Shown here piece after piece: positions 1-6,472 of a DNA stretch of 8,205 nucleotides. The notes under the pieces were generated by a model that saw only the letters and a list, made by a program, of their open reading frames with translations, had not been told where the DNA came from and did no database searches. The stretch comes from Flavobacteriaceae bacterium (lineage in GTDB: Bacteria; Bacteroidota; Bacteroidia; Flavobacteriales; Flavobacteriaceae). The stretch lies in the NCBI GenBank assembly GCA_018674025.1, contig JABHBC010000075.1, positions 1 to 8,205 on the forward strand, read 5' to 3'. The position numbers and the translations under genes are program-made. Position 1 is the first letter of the stretch; every line of letters starts with the position of its first letter.

Positions 1-82
1 AAATATCGCCACCGTCTTTTTGAAGGAATGGTCTAATTTCATTTAATGCATTTTCAATTTTTTCTTTAATATTTTCAGACAT
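1..82 (-). CDS. NifU C-terminal-domain (Nfu-type) Fe-S scaffold protein, partial
   Basis: Only the first 27 codons are present; the gene runs off the left edge. It starts at ATG (80-82) and reads MSENIKEKIENALNEIRP, then FLQKDGGDI. A short amphipathic helix followed by RPxLQxDGGD is the typical opening of the NifU C-terminal (Nfu) domain, which carries or delivers Fe-S clusters to target proteins in the cytoplasm. The CxxC cluster-binding pair of the family would lie further downstream, outside the window, so it cannot be checked. The gene begins 10 bases after the mrp stop codon, so the two are probably co-transcribed, and both products belong to Fe-S cluster assembly. Identification is good despite the short fragment because the DGGD signature is distinctive. 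Confidence 0.85.
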   Translation of the reverse strand, partial: MSENIKEKIENALNEIRPFLQKDGGDI

Positions 83-92
83 AATAATTTAT

Positions 93-1202
93 TTATTTGT
101 TAACTGCTGAACAACCAGCCATAGTTGTAATTTTAATTGCTTCTGAGGCTGGAAGGTCTTTATTTCGTTTAATAACTTCAGAAACTATGTTTTGAGTAAT
201 TTTTTTTAATTCTTCACTAATTATGGTTTCTTCTTGCATTGCTACTGGTCTTCCAAAATCTCCAGCTTCTCTTACACTTTGAATTAGTGGTATACAGCCT
301 ATAAACGGTACTTCTAAGTCATCAGCCAAGTTCTTTGCACCATCCTTACCAAATATGTAATATTTATTTTCTGGTAATTCTTTGGGAGTAAAATAAGACA
401 TATTCTCTATAATCCCTAAAACAGGAATATTGATTAGGTCTTGCTTAAACATGGCTACTCCTTTTTTAGCATCTGCCAAAGCTACATTTTGTGGAGTACT
501 GACAATTACAGATCCTGTAATTGGTAATGCTTGTAGAATACTTAGATGTATATCACCTGTACCTGGTGGCAAGTCAATTAATAAAAAATCTAATTCTCCC
601 CAGTTAGCATCAAAAATCATTTGATTTAGAGCCTTTGAAGCCATAGGTCCTCTCCAGATAACAGCTTGGTCTGACTTTGTGAAAAAGCCAATAGAAAGAA
701 TTTTAACTCCATAATTTTCTACGGGCTCCATTTTACTTTTTCCTTCGATTATAATTGATTTAGGTCTTTCCTCAGCAACATCAAACATAATTGGGATAGA
801 AGGGCCGTAAATATCAGCATCAAGAAGTCCAACTGTAAAGCCCATTTTTGCAAGCGAAACAGCCAAATTTGAAGTTACGGTAGATTTACCAACACCTCCT
901 TTTCCGGATGCAATTGCAATGATATTTTTAATACCAGATATTTTTTTAGCTATTATTTGTTTGTTCTGCTTTTTACCTATAACGTTCTTAAAATTAATTT
1001 TTAATTTAAATGAAGAAAGAGGTTCTGAGTTAAAGAAATTATTTATTTTTATTTCAGCTTTTTTCTTCGCCTGAAGAGTAGGATTGGATATGTTTACATC
1101 TAAAATAATCTCATCAGAAAAATTTACAATATTAATGAAATTACAGTCATTAATATTTAAGTCATTTAATTCTTTAAGTATTTCTATTTTATTTATTTTC
1201 AA
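93..1202 (-). CDS. mrp: Mrp/ApbC (NBP35-type) Fe-S cluster carrier P-loop ATPase
   Basis: This 369-residue cytoplasmic protein is an Mrp/ApbC-family ATPase, thought to bind and transfer Fe-S clusters. Residues 1-75 resemble a short MIP18/DUF59 domain. The P-loop domain follows, with the deviant Walker A GKGGVGKS at 100-107, the DADIYGPS switch at 128-135, WRGPM at 183-187 and DLPPGTGD at 210-217. The CxxC expected after the ENMS segment of most Mrp proteins is missing: residues 267-284 read NMSYFTPKELPENKYYIF, with no cysteine. The C-terminus ends MAGCSAVNK, whose Cys364 is a possible alternative ligand. Cysteines occur only at 20, 303 and 364. The start is TTG at 1200-1202: an in-frame TAA (1209-1211) lies three codons upstream, and no ATG occurs before residue 120. 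The NifU-domain gene follows after 10 bases. Confidence 0.95.
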   Translation of the reverse strand: MKINKIEILKELNDLNINDCNFINIVNFSDEIILDVNISNPTLQAKKKAEIKINNFFNSEPLSSFKLKINFKNVIGKKQNKQIIAKKISGIKNIIAIASGKGGVGKSTVTSNLAVSLAKMGFTVGLLDADIYGPSIPIMFDVAEERPKSIIIEGKSKMEPVENYGVKILSIGFFTKSDQAVIWRGPMASKALNQMIFDANWGELDFLLIDLPPGTGDIHLSILQALPITGSVIVSTPQNVALADAKKGVAMFKQDLINIPVLGIIENMSYFTPKELPENKYYIFGKDGAKNLADDLEVPFIGCIPLIQSVREAGDFGRPVAMQEETIISEELKKITQNIVSEVIKRNKDLPASEAIKITTMAGCSAVNK

Positions 1203-1220
1203 AGCCTCTTATTATTTATG

Positions 1221-1228
1221 CAAATATA
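1221..1228 (-). promoter_or_regulatory. Possible -7 promoter box upstream of mrp
   Basis: Read on the minus strand this is TATATTTG, an exact match to the Bacteroidota -7 consensus TAnnTTTG. It sits 18 bases before the TTG start of mrp, in the 60-base gap after the alkyltransferase-like gene, so it could give mrp and the NifU-domain gene their own promoter. No TTG (-33 element) lies at the usual 17-23 base spacing, so the assignment is tentative. Confidence 0.35.
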
Positions 1229-1262
1229 GTGCGAAAACTTGATTTTAATAAATGTATTAGAT

Positions 1263-1595
1263 TTATAGTTCAACACTAGGGTCCCAGTATAATGAGTCAA
1301 ATTGAATAACCTGGTTGTCAATAATTTCAACTCCTTCACTTTCTAAAAGATCTTTCATCAAATTAGAACCGAAAAAATGATGCTTCCCTGTTAATAGACC
1401 TACTTTATTAACTACCCTATGAGCAGGGACATCAGCTATGTTATGTGAAGCATTCATAGCATAGCCAACAGCTCTTGAACTTTTAGCAGAGCCTAAATAT
1501 TTTGCAATAGATCCATAATTGGTTACTCTACCATATGGAATTTTTTTTACTACCTCATAAACTCTATCAAAAAAATTATCTGTATTTGTAGTCAA
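1263..1595 (-). CDS. Alkyltransferase-like protein (ATL, MGMT DNA-binding domain family)
   Basis: This 110-residue protein has the winged-helix DNA-binding domain of O6-alkylguanine-DNA alkyltransferases. The MGMT active-site motif PCHRV is replaced by PAHRV (residues 57-61), so the alkyl-accepting cysteine is alanine at position 58 and no alkyl transfer is possible. The conserved GRVTNYGSIA (22-31) and SSRAVGYAM (39-47) segments, including Arg41 of the base-flipping region, remain. Proteins of this type bind O6-alkylguanine and flag it for nucleotide excision repair; that role is inferred from the family. The start must be TTG at 1593-1595: upstream in frame is a TAA at 1605-1607, and the next methionine is residue 47, inside the conserved domain. 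It begins two bases after the trmB stop, indicating co-transcription. Confidence 0.9.
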   Translation of the reverse strand: MTTNTDNFFDRVYEVVKKIPYGRVTNYGSIAKYLGSAKSSRAVGYAMNASHNIADVPAHRVVNKVGLLTGKHHFFGSNLMKDLLESEGVEIIDNQVIQFDSLYWDPSVEL

Positions 1596-1597
1596 AA

Positions 1598-2272
1598 CTA
1601 AATTTTAAATTTTATAAATGTGATAGGCTTGTCTTTAATTAGAAACAAGTTTTCATAATGCGTTTTAATTTCTGTAGCCTCTTTTGGACTACCCGATCTT
1701 TTATATATATCGTGATTAGAATATAATATTTCAGCGTTTTTCGTTGCTTGTAAAAGTCCAATTGTGTAGCCATGTAAGAACTCACTGTCAGTTTTAAGAT
1801 TAATACATCCATTGATGTTTAAAATTCTCTTGTATTTATTTAAGAACTCTAAATTAGTTAAACGATGTTTTGTTCTCTTAAATGTGATTTGTGGATCGGG
1901 AAATGTTATCCATATTTCAGAAATTTCATTATTATCAAACAAATATTCCACAAGTTCAATTTGAGCTCTAATAAACTTAACATTATCAATATTATTTTCG
2001 TTAGCTGTTTTAGCTCCTCTCCAGAATCTAGCACCTTTAATGTCTATTCCAATAAAATTAATATTAGGATTTTGTCTTGCAAGTTCTACTGAATACTCCC
2101 CTTTACCGCATCCTAGTTCAAGTGTAATCGGGTTAGAGTTTTTAAAAACTTTATTTGCCCAACTTCCTTTAAATTTGAAATTACCCGATAGTAATTCTTC
2201 TCTAGTCGGTTGAAAAACATTATTAAAGTTTTCGTTTTCTTTAAATCTTTTAAGTTTATTTTTACTTCCCAA
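1598..2272 (-). CDS. trmB: tRNA (guanine(46)-N7)-methyltransferase TrmB
   Basis: This 224-residue enzyme uses S-adenosylmethionine to make m7G46 in the variable loop of tRNAs. The class I methyltransferase fold shows the SAM-binding loop LELGCGKGEY (51-60), the acidic residue of motif II in GIDIKG (75-80), and the TrmB signature ITFPDPQ (122-128) followed by KRTKHRLTN (132-140), which contacts substrate. The C-terminal TEIKTHYENLF (200-210) matches the conserved T-x-(Y/F)-E substrate segment. The length fits the family. The start is TTG at 2270-2272: a TAG at 2276-2278 blocks extension, and the N-terminus MGSKNKLKRF looks complete for the flavobacterial form. It lies 26 bases after the kinase gene and 2 bases before the alkyltransferase-like gene, probably in the same transcript. 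It ends in TAG. Confidence 0.95.
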   Translation of the reverse strand: MGSKNKLKRFKENENFNNVFQPTREELLSGNFKFKGSWANKVFKNSNPITLELGCGKGEYSVELARQNPNINFIGIDIKGARFWRGAKTANENNIDNVKFIRAQIELVEYLFDNNEISEIWITFPDPQITFKRTKHRLTNLEFLNKYKRILNINGCINLKTDSEFLHGYTIGLLQATKNAEILYSNHDIYKRSGSPKEATEIKTHYENLFLIKDKPITFIKFKI

Positions 2273-2298
2273 ATCCTAATTTTTACAAATAAATTAAT

Positions 2299-3348
2299 TT
2301 AAATCTTTTTTGTTAAAGTGAAAGAAAATTCACTACCAATTCCAAACTTTGATTCAACATAAATATTTTCATTATGTGCATCAATTATGTGCTTAACGAT
2401 AGATAAACCTAAACCAGACCCACCTTGTTTTCTAGATCCACTTTGGTCAACTCTATAGAATCTTTCAAAAAGTCTTGAAATATGCTCTTTTTGAATACCC
2501 TCTCCGTTATCAGTGATTCTGATGATTAATTTATCAGAAGTTATATCTTCTAGACTAACCTCTGTTGTTCCTTTGTTAGTTCCGTATTTAATTGAATTAA
2601 TAACTAAATTAGTAATGACTTGTTGGATTTTATCTTTATCTGCAAAAACAATAATTGGATCTGAATAAAGTTTATTAAATATTAACTTTATGTCTTTTTT
2701 TTGAGCTTGAATTTCTAACTGATCATAAGTATTTTTAATAAGCTCAATTATATCAAATGAATCTTGATCTAGATTTAAAGTCCCCGATTCTAACTTTGTA
2801 ATCATATCTAAATCTTTAATAATATAGATTAACCTCTCAACGCTTATTTTGGCCCTATTTAAAAACTTATCTCTAACTAAATTATCATCTATAGCTCCAT
2901 CAATAAGGTTTTCAACATATCCCTGAATAGTAAATATTGGAGTTTTTAACTCATGTGCAACGTTTCCAATAAACTCTTTTCTAAATTCTTCTCGAACCTT
3001 TAGAGATTCTATTTCTAACTTATTAACCTTACTAATTTCACTAATATTTTGCAATAACGATTTCATATCTGTTGTAATTTCAGTCTTAGAGAGTGAAATC
3101 GAATCAATTAAATTTAATTCTTTATATAAATTTTTAATTTTTAAATAAATAAATGCTTCTATTCTTGACTGAATTATTAAAAAAGAGATAACAAACACTA
3201 ATGCTGTTATAAAAATGAGTTCAAAATATAAATAACTCAATGAAGGCTCAATCCAAAGAATAAATCCAAGAATTAGTGAAATAACTAAAGAAATTGCAAG
3301 AGAGGTCTTAAATGCAAATGAATATGAATTTTTAAATTTAAAGGACAT
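2299..3348 (-). CDS. PhoR-type sensor histidine kinase, minimal membrane sensor
   Basis: This 349-residue inner-membrane kinase partners the response regulator encoded just upstream. Two hydrophobic segments (about residues 13-32 and 41-60) are separated by only about eight residues, so there is essentially no periplasmic sensor domain. A coiled-coil-like linker (about 65-125) leads to the HisKA domain with FIGNVAHELKTP (126-137), placing the phosphorylated histidine at 132. The HATPase_c domain shows the N box (QQVITNLVINSIKYG, Asn251), the G1 box ITDNGEGI (278-285), the F box RLFERFYRVD (292-301) and the G2 box GGSGLGLSIV (309-318). All catalytic motifs are intact. The ATG overlaps the regulator's stop by one base (TAATG), typical of translational coupling. 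PhoR-like grouping is by sequence resemblance; a phosphate signal is not shown. Confidence 0.95.
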   Translation of the reverse strand: MSFKFKNSYSFAFKTSLAISLVISLILGFILWIEPSLSYLYFELIFITALVFVISFLIIQSRIEAFIYLKIKNLYKELNLIDSISLSKTEITTDMKSLLQNISEISKVNKLEIESLKVREEFRKEFIGNVAHELKTPIFTIQGYVENLIDGAIDDNLVRDKFLNRAKISVERLIYIIKDLDMITKLESGTLNLDQDSFDIIELIKNTYDQLEIQAQKKDIKLIFNKLYSDPIIVFADKDKIQQVITNLVINSIKYGTNKGTTEVSLEDITSDKLIIRITDNGEGIQKEHISRLFERFYRVDQSGSRKQGGSGLGLSIVKHIIDAHNENIYVESKFGIGSEFSFTLTKKI

Positions 3349-4019
3349 TAGCTTACAAACTTATACCCAACACCTTTTATAGTTTTAAACGAAGAGTCTC
3401 CAATTTTTTCTCTTAATTTTCTGATGTGAACGTCAATAGTTCTATCTCCAACTATAACGTCATTACCCCAAACGATATCTAAAATCTTACCCCTTGTGAA
3501 AACTGTGTTAGGACTTGATGTTAACAAATATAGTAATTCAAATTCCTTTCTTGGTAAGAAGATGTCAATACCTTTAAGTTTAACAGTATATTTTGATCGA
3601 TCAATAATTAAATCGTTTATCTGAATTATTGTTTGATTATCTCCAGAATTTTTTCTGCGCAAAAGGGCTTTAACTTTACTTAATAATACTTTTGGTTTTA
3701 TAGGCTTAGTAATATAGTCGTCAGCGCCAGCTTCAAATCCAGCGATTTTAGAAAAATCTTCAGATCTAGCCGATAAAAAAGTAATAATTACATCTTTTAA
3801 ATTATTAGATTTTCTAATACGGTCACATGCTTCAATACCATTCATTTTAGGCATCATAACGTCCATAATGATTAAATCTGGAATAATTTTTTCAGCGATT
3901 TCAATGGCCTCTAAGCCATTATTTGCTTTATAAATTTTAAATCCACCAGATTCAAGTGAGTAAGATAAAATTTCTAATATATCTGGCTCATCATCAACCA
4001 ATAAAATTTTATAAACCAT
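3348..4019 (-). CDS. PhoB/OmpR-family DNA-binding response regulator
   Basis: The 223-residue protein has an N-terminal receiver domain (about 1-120) with the acidic pair Asp9/Asp10, phosphoacceptor Asp53 in IIMDVMMPKMNG, switch Ser83 in FLSAR and Lys105 in ITKPIKP, followed by an OmpR/PhoB winged helix (about 130-223) ending RTIDVHIRKLREKIG and KGVGYKFV. It is a transcription factor that acts as a dimer on tandem direct repeats once phosphorylated, presumably by the kinase encoded next. I choose ATG at 4017-4019 (MVYKILLVDDE). A TTG two codons upstream (4023-4025) is possible but makes a less natural N-terminus. A putative -7 box and an 11-bp tandem repeat lie upstream, suggesting autoregulation. 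The exact regulon is unknown. Confidence 0.95.
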   Translation of the reverse strand: MVYKILLVDDEPDILEILSYSLESGGFKIYKANNGLEAIEIAEKIIPDLIIMDVMMPKMNGIEACDRIRKSNNLKDVIITFLSARSEDFSKIAGFEAGADDYITKPIKPKVLLSKVKALLRRKNSGDNQTIIQINDLIIDRSKYTVKLKGIDIFLPRKEFELLYLLTSSPNTVFTRGKILDIVWGNDVIVGDRTIDVHIRKLREKIGDSSFKTIKGVGYKFVS

Positions 4020-4041
4020 ATTCAAAGCTGTATATTATTTA

Positions 4042-4049
4042 CAAATATA
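4042..4049 (-). promoter_or_regulatory. Possible -7 promoter box for the response regulator operon
   Basis: On the minus strand this reads TATATTTG, matching the Bacteroidota -7 consensus TAnnTTTG, 22 bases before the ATG at 4019. No TTG (-33) element lies 17-23 bases further upstream. That would suit a promoter needing an activator, such as one bound to the 4083-4104 repeat. The same 8-mer sits at a similar distance upstream of mrp. Confidence 0.35.
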
Positions 4050-4082
4050 TGAAGTAAATACTATTGTAAATAAAAATAATTA

Positions 4083-4104
4083 AATGATAACATAATGATA
4101 ACAT
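4083..4104. repeat. Perfect 11-bp tandem direct repeat, candidate PhoB-type operator
   Basis: The unit AATGATAACAT occurs twice back to back (4083-4093 and 4094-4104) without mismatch. The period of 11 bp, seen also as TGATAAC twice with a 4-bp spacer, equals the geometry of Pho boxes bound head-to-tail by PhoB/OmpR-family regulators. It lies between the divergent response regulator gene and the LuxE-like gene. Flanking 11-mers do not continue the repeat clearly. Chance or replication slippage in AT-rich DNA is the alternative. Confidence 0.5.
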
Positions 4105-4122
4105 TAAATAAATGTTCAATTC

Positions 4123-4155
4123 TTGTAACGATATATATTATTTTAAATACTTTTG
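4123..4155 (+). promoter_or_regulatory. Possible promoter of the LuxE-like gene
   Basis: TTG at 4123-4125 and TACTTTTG at 4148-4155 match the Flavobacterium -33 TTG and -7 TAnnTTTG elements with a 22-base spacer, inside the usual 17-23 range. The -7 box ends 5 bases before the ATG at 4161. Transcription would therefore begin at or next to the start codon, giving a leaderless mRNA. Short motifs in AT-rich DNA arise by chance, so confidence is moderate. Confidence 0.4.
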
Positions 4156-4160
4156 AATAT

Positions 4161-5132
4161 ATGATAAAAATTAAGGATATTTTTAAAATAAAAAGTGAAG
4201 ATGAATTTGAATTAATGGCAAATAAAATATTTGAATTTCAATTTAATAACAATAATATTTATAGATCATTTTGTGATTTAATTAATAAAAGTCCGTCTGA
4301 TGTTACAAATTCAAAACAAATACCTTTTTTACCCATTAAGTTTTTTAAATCTCATAAAGTTATAAGTTCTAATAAATCCATAGAAAAGACATTTATTAGT
4401 AGTGGTACTACAAAAACTAATTTTAGCAAACACCATATAATGGATCTTAAAGTCTATGAATCTAGTTTTGAAAATTCATTTGAATATTTTTTTGGCGATA
4501 TTAAGGAGTATACAATTTTGGCTTTACTACCTTCATATTTAGAGAATAAGAATTCATCATTAATTTATATGATAGATAAATTAATATTAAAAACCAATAA
4601 TAAAAATAGTGGTTTTTATCTCAACAATTATGATGAATTAAGAGATAAATTAATATCTCTAAAAAATCAAAAGGTTTTATTGTTTGGCGTCACTTTTGCA
4701 TTGTTAAATTTATTAGAGAAATTTACGTTTCAATTACCCAATCTGACTGTAATAGAAACTGGTGGAATGAAAGGAAGAAGAAAAGAAATAATTAGAGAAG
4801 AGCTGCATTTAATGATAAAAAAAGGCTTTGGCACTAATTTAGTTTGCAGTGAATATGGGATGACTGAGTTACTTTCACAAGCGTATTCAAAAAAGAATGG
4901 AATTTTTAAGTGTCCACCGTGGATGAAAATACTAATTAGAGAACCTCAAGATGCTTTATCTTTTAAAAATAATGGTTCAACTGGCGGAGTTAACATAATT
5001 GATTTAGCAAATATTAATTCTTGTTCATTTATAGCTACTGATGATTTGGGTAGAAATAAAAATGAAAATGAATTTGAAATATTAGGTAGGTTTGACAATA
5101 CAGATGTTCGTGGTTGTAACCAAATGGTTTAA
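4161..5132 (+). CDS. LuxE/PaaK-like acyl-protein synthetase (adenylate-forming, orphan)
   Basis: The 323-residue protein resembles the LuxE acyl-protein synthetase branch of the ANL superfamily, which activates an acyl group with ATP and passes it to a cysteine. The phosphate loop is SSGTT (80-84), and ETGGMKGRRKE (199-209) is a LuxE-type segment. YGMTE (232-236) matches core motif A5, TDDLGR (293-298) motif A7, and GRFDNTDVRGC (309-319) motif A8. Cys319, four residues from the end, is placed like the acyl-accepting cysteine near the LuxE C-terminus. No luxC, luxD or luciferase gene is nearby, so bioluminescence is not implied; the substrate is unknown. I start at ATG 4161 because MIKIKDIFKI begins family-like sequence. 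An in-frame ATG at 4095 would add 22 residues, and it lies inside the tandem repeat. It is the only plus-strand gene here. Confidence 0.85.
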   Translation: MIKIKDIFKIKSEDEFELMANKIFEFQFNNNNIYRSFCDLINKSPSDVTNSKQIPFLPIKFFKSHKVISSNKSIEKTFISSGTTKTNFSKHHIMDLKVYESSFENSFEYFFGDIKEYTILALLPSYLENKNSSLIYMIDKLILKTNNKNSGFYLNNYDELRDKLISLKNQKVLLFGVTFALLNLLEKFTFQLPNLTVIETGGMKGRRKEIIREELHLMIKKGFGTNLVCSEYGMTELLSQAYSKKNGIFKCPPWMKILIREPQDALSFKNNGSTGGVNIIDLANINSCSFIATDDLGRNKNENEFEILGRFDNTDVRGCNQMV

Positions 5133-5148
5133 GTTTTTATATAAACTT
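5131..5148. terminator. Possible small bidirectional hairpin between convergent genes
   Basis: AAGTTT (5131-5136) and AAACTT (5143-5148) form a perfect 6-bp inverted repeat around a 6-base loop. It overlaps the stop codons of both the LuxE-like gene (5130-5132) and tyrS (5137-5139), which are only 4 bases apart. The stem has a single G-C pair, so it would be weak. Confidence 0.3.
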
Positions 5149-6429
5149 TATTATGTATGTGTTTCTTTTACCTTTATTAATTATTACGTATTTGTCGTTA
5201 ATCAAATCTTTAGTTTGAATTAAATAATCCTCTTTGACTTTAGATTTATTAATCGAAACTGAATTTTCTTTAATTGCCCTTCTTGCTTCTGAATTTGAAT
5301 TTAAAAAATCTGTTTTGGATGATAATGCAGATATCATATCAACTCCATTCAATAAATCGGCTTTATTCATTTCCACAAATGGTACACCTTCAAATACTTC
5401 TAAAAACGTACTTTCATCAATAAGTTCAATGTCTTGTTTAAATGTCTTACTATACAATATTGAAGAGGCCTGCTCAGCTTTTTTAAATGAATTTATAGAA
5501 TGAACAATTATTGTTATTTCTTTGGCTAAAACTTTTTGAAGTGATCTTTTATGAGGCTCTAATTTATGCGTGTTAATTAGATTATCAATTTCTTCCTTAC
5601 TTAAAAAAGTAAATATTTTTATGTATTTTTCTGCATCTAAATCACTTGTATTTAACCAATATTGATAAAATTTAAATACTGAAGTTTTATTAGGGTCTAA
5701 CCAAATATTTCCTCCTTCAGTTTTACCAAATTTTGAGCCATCAGATTTAGTAATGAGTGGGCAAGTTAATGCATATCCTTTTCCTGAATCTACTCTTCTT
5801 ATTAACTCTGTTCCAGTTGTAATATTACCCCATTGATCACTGCCACCCATTTGAATTGTACATTTATAATTTTTGTATAAATGTAAAAAATCATATCCTT
5901 GAACTAGCTGATAAGTAAACTCCGTAAAACTCATCCCAGATGAAGATTCAGATGAAATTCTATTTTTAACAGAATCTTTAGACATCATATAGTTGACAGA
6001 AATATGCTTTCCTATATCACGAATAAATTCTAACAGTGTGAATTTACTCATCCAATCAAAATTATTGAGAATTAATGCACTGTTTTTTTCATTGGATTCA
6101 AAATTCAAAAAATGAGATAATTGTTTTTTTATTGATTTTTGATTTTTAGATAATATTTTTTCATCTAATAAATTTCTCTCAGAGGATTTTCCAGATGGAT
6201 CCCCAATCATCCCTGTTGCACCGCCAATTAAAACGATAGGCTTATGGCCAGAACGTTGAAAATGAGCTAGTAGCATGATAGGCACAAGGCTTCCAATATG
6301 AAGAGAATCAGAAGTTGGGTCGAATCCAGTGTAAGAAACTCTACATGAATCGTTTAAATGATCATTAATTCCAGGCATTTCATCATGAATCATCCCTCTC
6401 CATCTAATTTCTTCAATAAAATTTTTCAT
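5137..6429 (-). CDS. tyrS: Tyrosyl-tRNA synthetase
   Basis: The 430-residue cytoplasmic enzyme attaches tyrosine to tRNA-Tyr. It is a class I synthetase with the HIGH-like HIGS (44-47) after YTGFDPTSDS (33-42) and the KMSKS-equivalent KFGKT (233-237), as in bacterial TyrRS. Tyrosine-pocket and dimer features include IGDPSGKSSER (75-85) and the conserved YQLVQGYDF (173-181) and QMGGSDQWGNIT (193-204). A C-terminal S4-like RNA-binding domain covers about 365-430 (ARRAIKENSVSIN). The length is normal and no key residue is missing. The ATG at 6427-6429 gives a standard N-terminus. It is convergent with the LuxE-like gene and 43 bases downstream of the lipoprotein gene. I see no leader structure or T-box in that gap. 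Confidence 0.97.
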   Translation of the reverse strand: MKNFIEEIRWRGMIHDEMPGINDHLNDSCRVSYTGFDPTSDSLHIGSLVPIMLLAHFQRSGHKPIVLIGGATGMIGDPSGKSSERNLLDEKILSKNQKSIKKQLSHFLNFESNEKNSALILNNFDWMSKFTLLEFIRDIGKHISVNYMMSKDSVKNRISSESSSGMSFTEFTYQLVQGYDFLHLYKNYKCTIQMGGSDQWGNITTGTELIRRVDSGKGYALTCPLITKSDGSKFGKTEGGNIWLDPNKTSVFKFYQYWLNTSDLDAEKYIKIFTFLSKEEIDNLINTHKLEPHKRSLQKVLAKEITIIVHSINSFKKAEQASSILYSKTFKQDIELIDESTFLEVFEGVPFVEMNKADLLNGVDMISALSSKTDFLNSNSEARRAIKENSVSINKSKVKEDYLIQTKDLINDKYVIINKGKRNTYIIKFI

Positions 6430-6472
6430 CTGTTATTCAGTGTTTATGGCAAAATATAAAAAATAAGCAATA

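Noticed and set aside
430..624. Plus-strand open frame of 64 codons
   Set aside because: It is antisense to the conserved Mrp ATPase core and resembles no family.
1865..2092. Plus-strand open frame of 75 codons
   Set aside because: It is antisense to trmB across its SAM-binding region and resembles nothing known.
4095..4160. N-terminal extension of the LuxE-like protein, with a hydrophobic stretch resembling a membrane anchor
   Set aside because: The added 22 residues do not resemble the family, the ATG is part of the tandem repeat, and a promoter-like pair lies inside this stretch.
5234..5503. Plus-strand open frame of 89 codons
   Set aside because: It is antisense to the C-terminal part of tyrS and looks like a shadow of that gene's codon pattern.
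6450..6458. TATATTTTG (minus strand) as a promoter for tyrS
   Set aside because: It has one base too many between TA and TTTG for the consensus, and no TTG at the right spacing.
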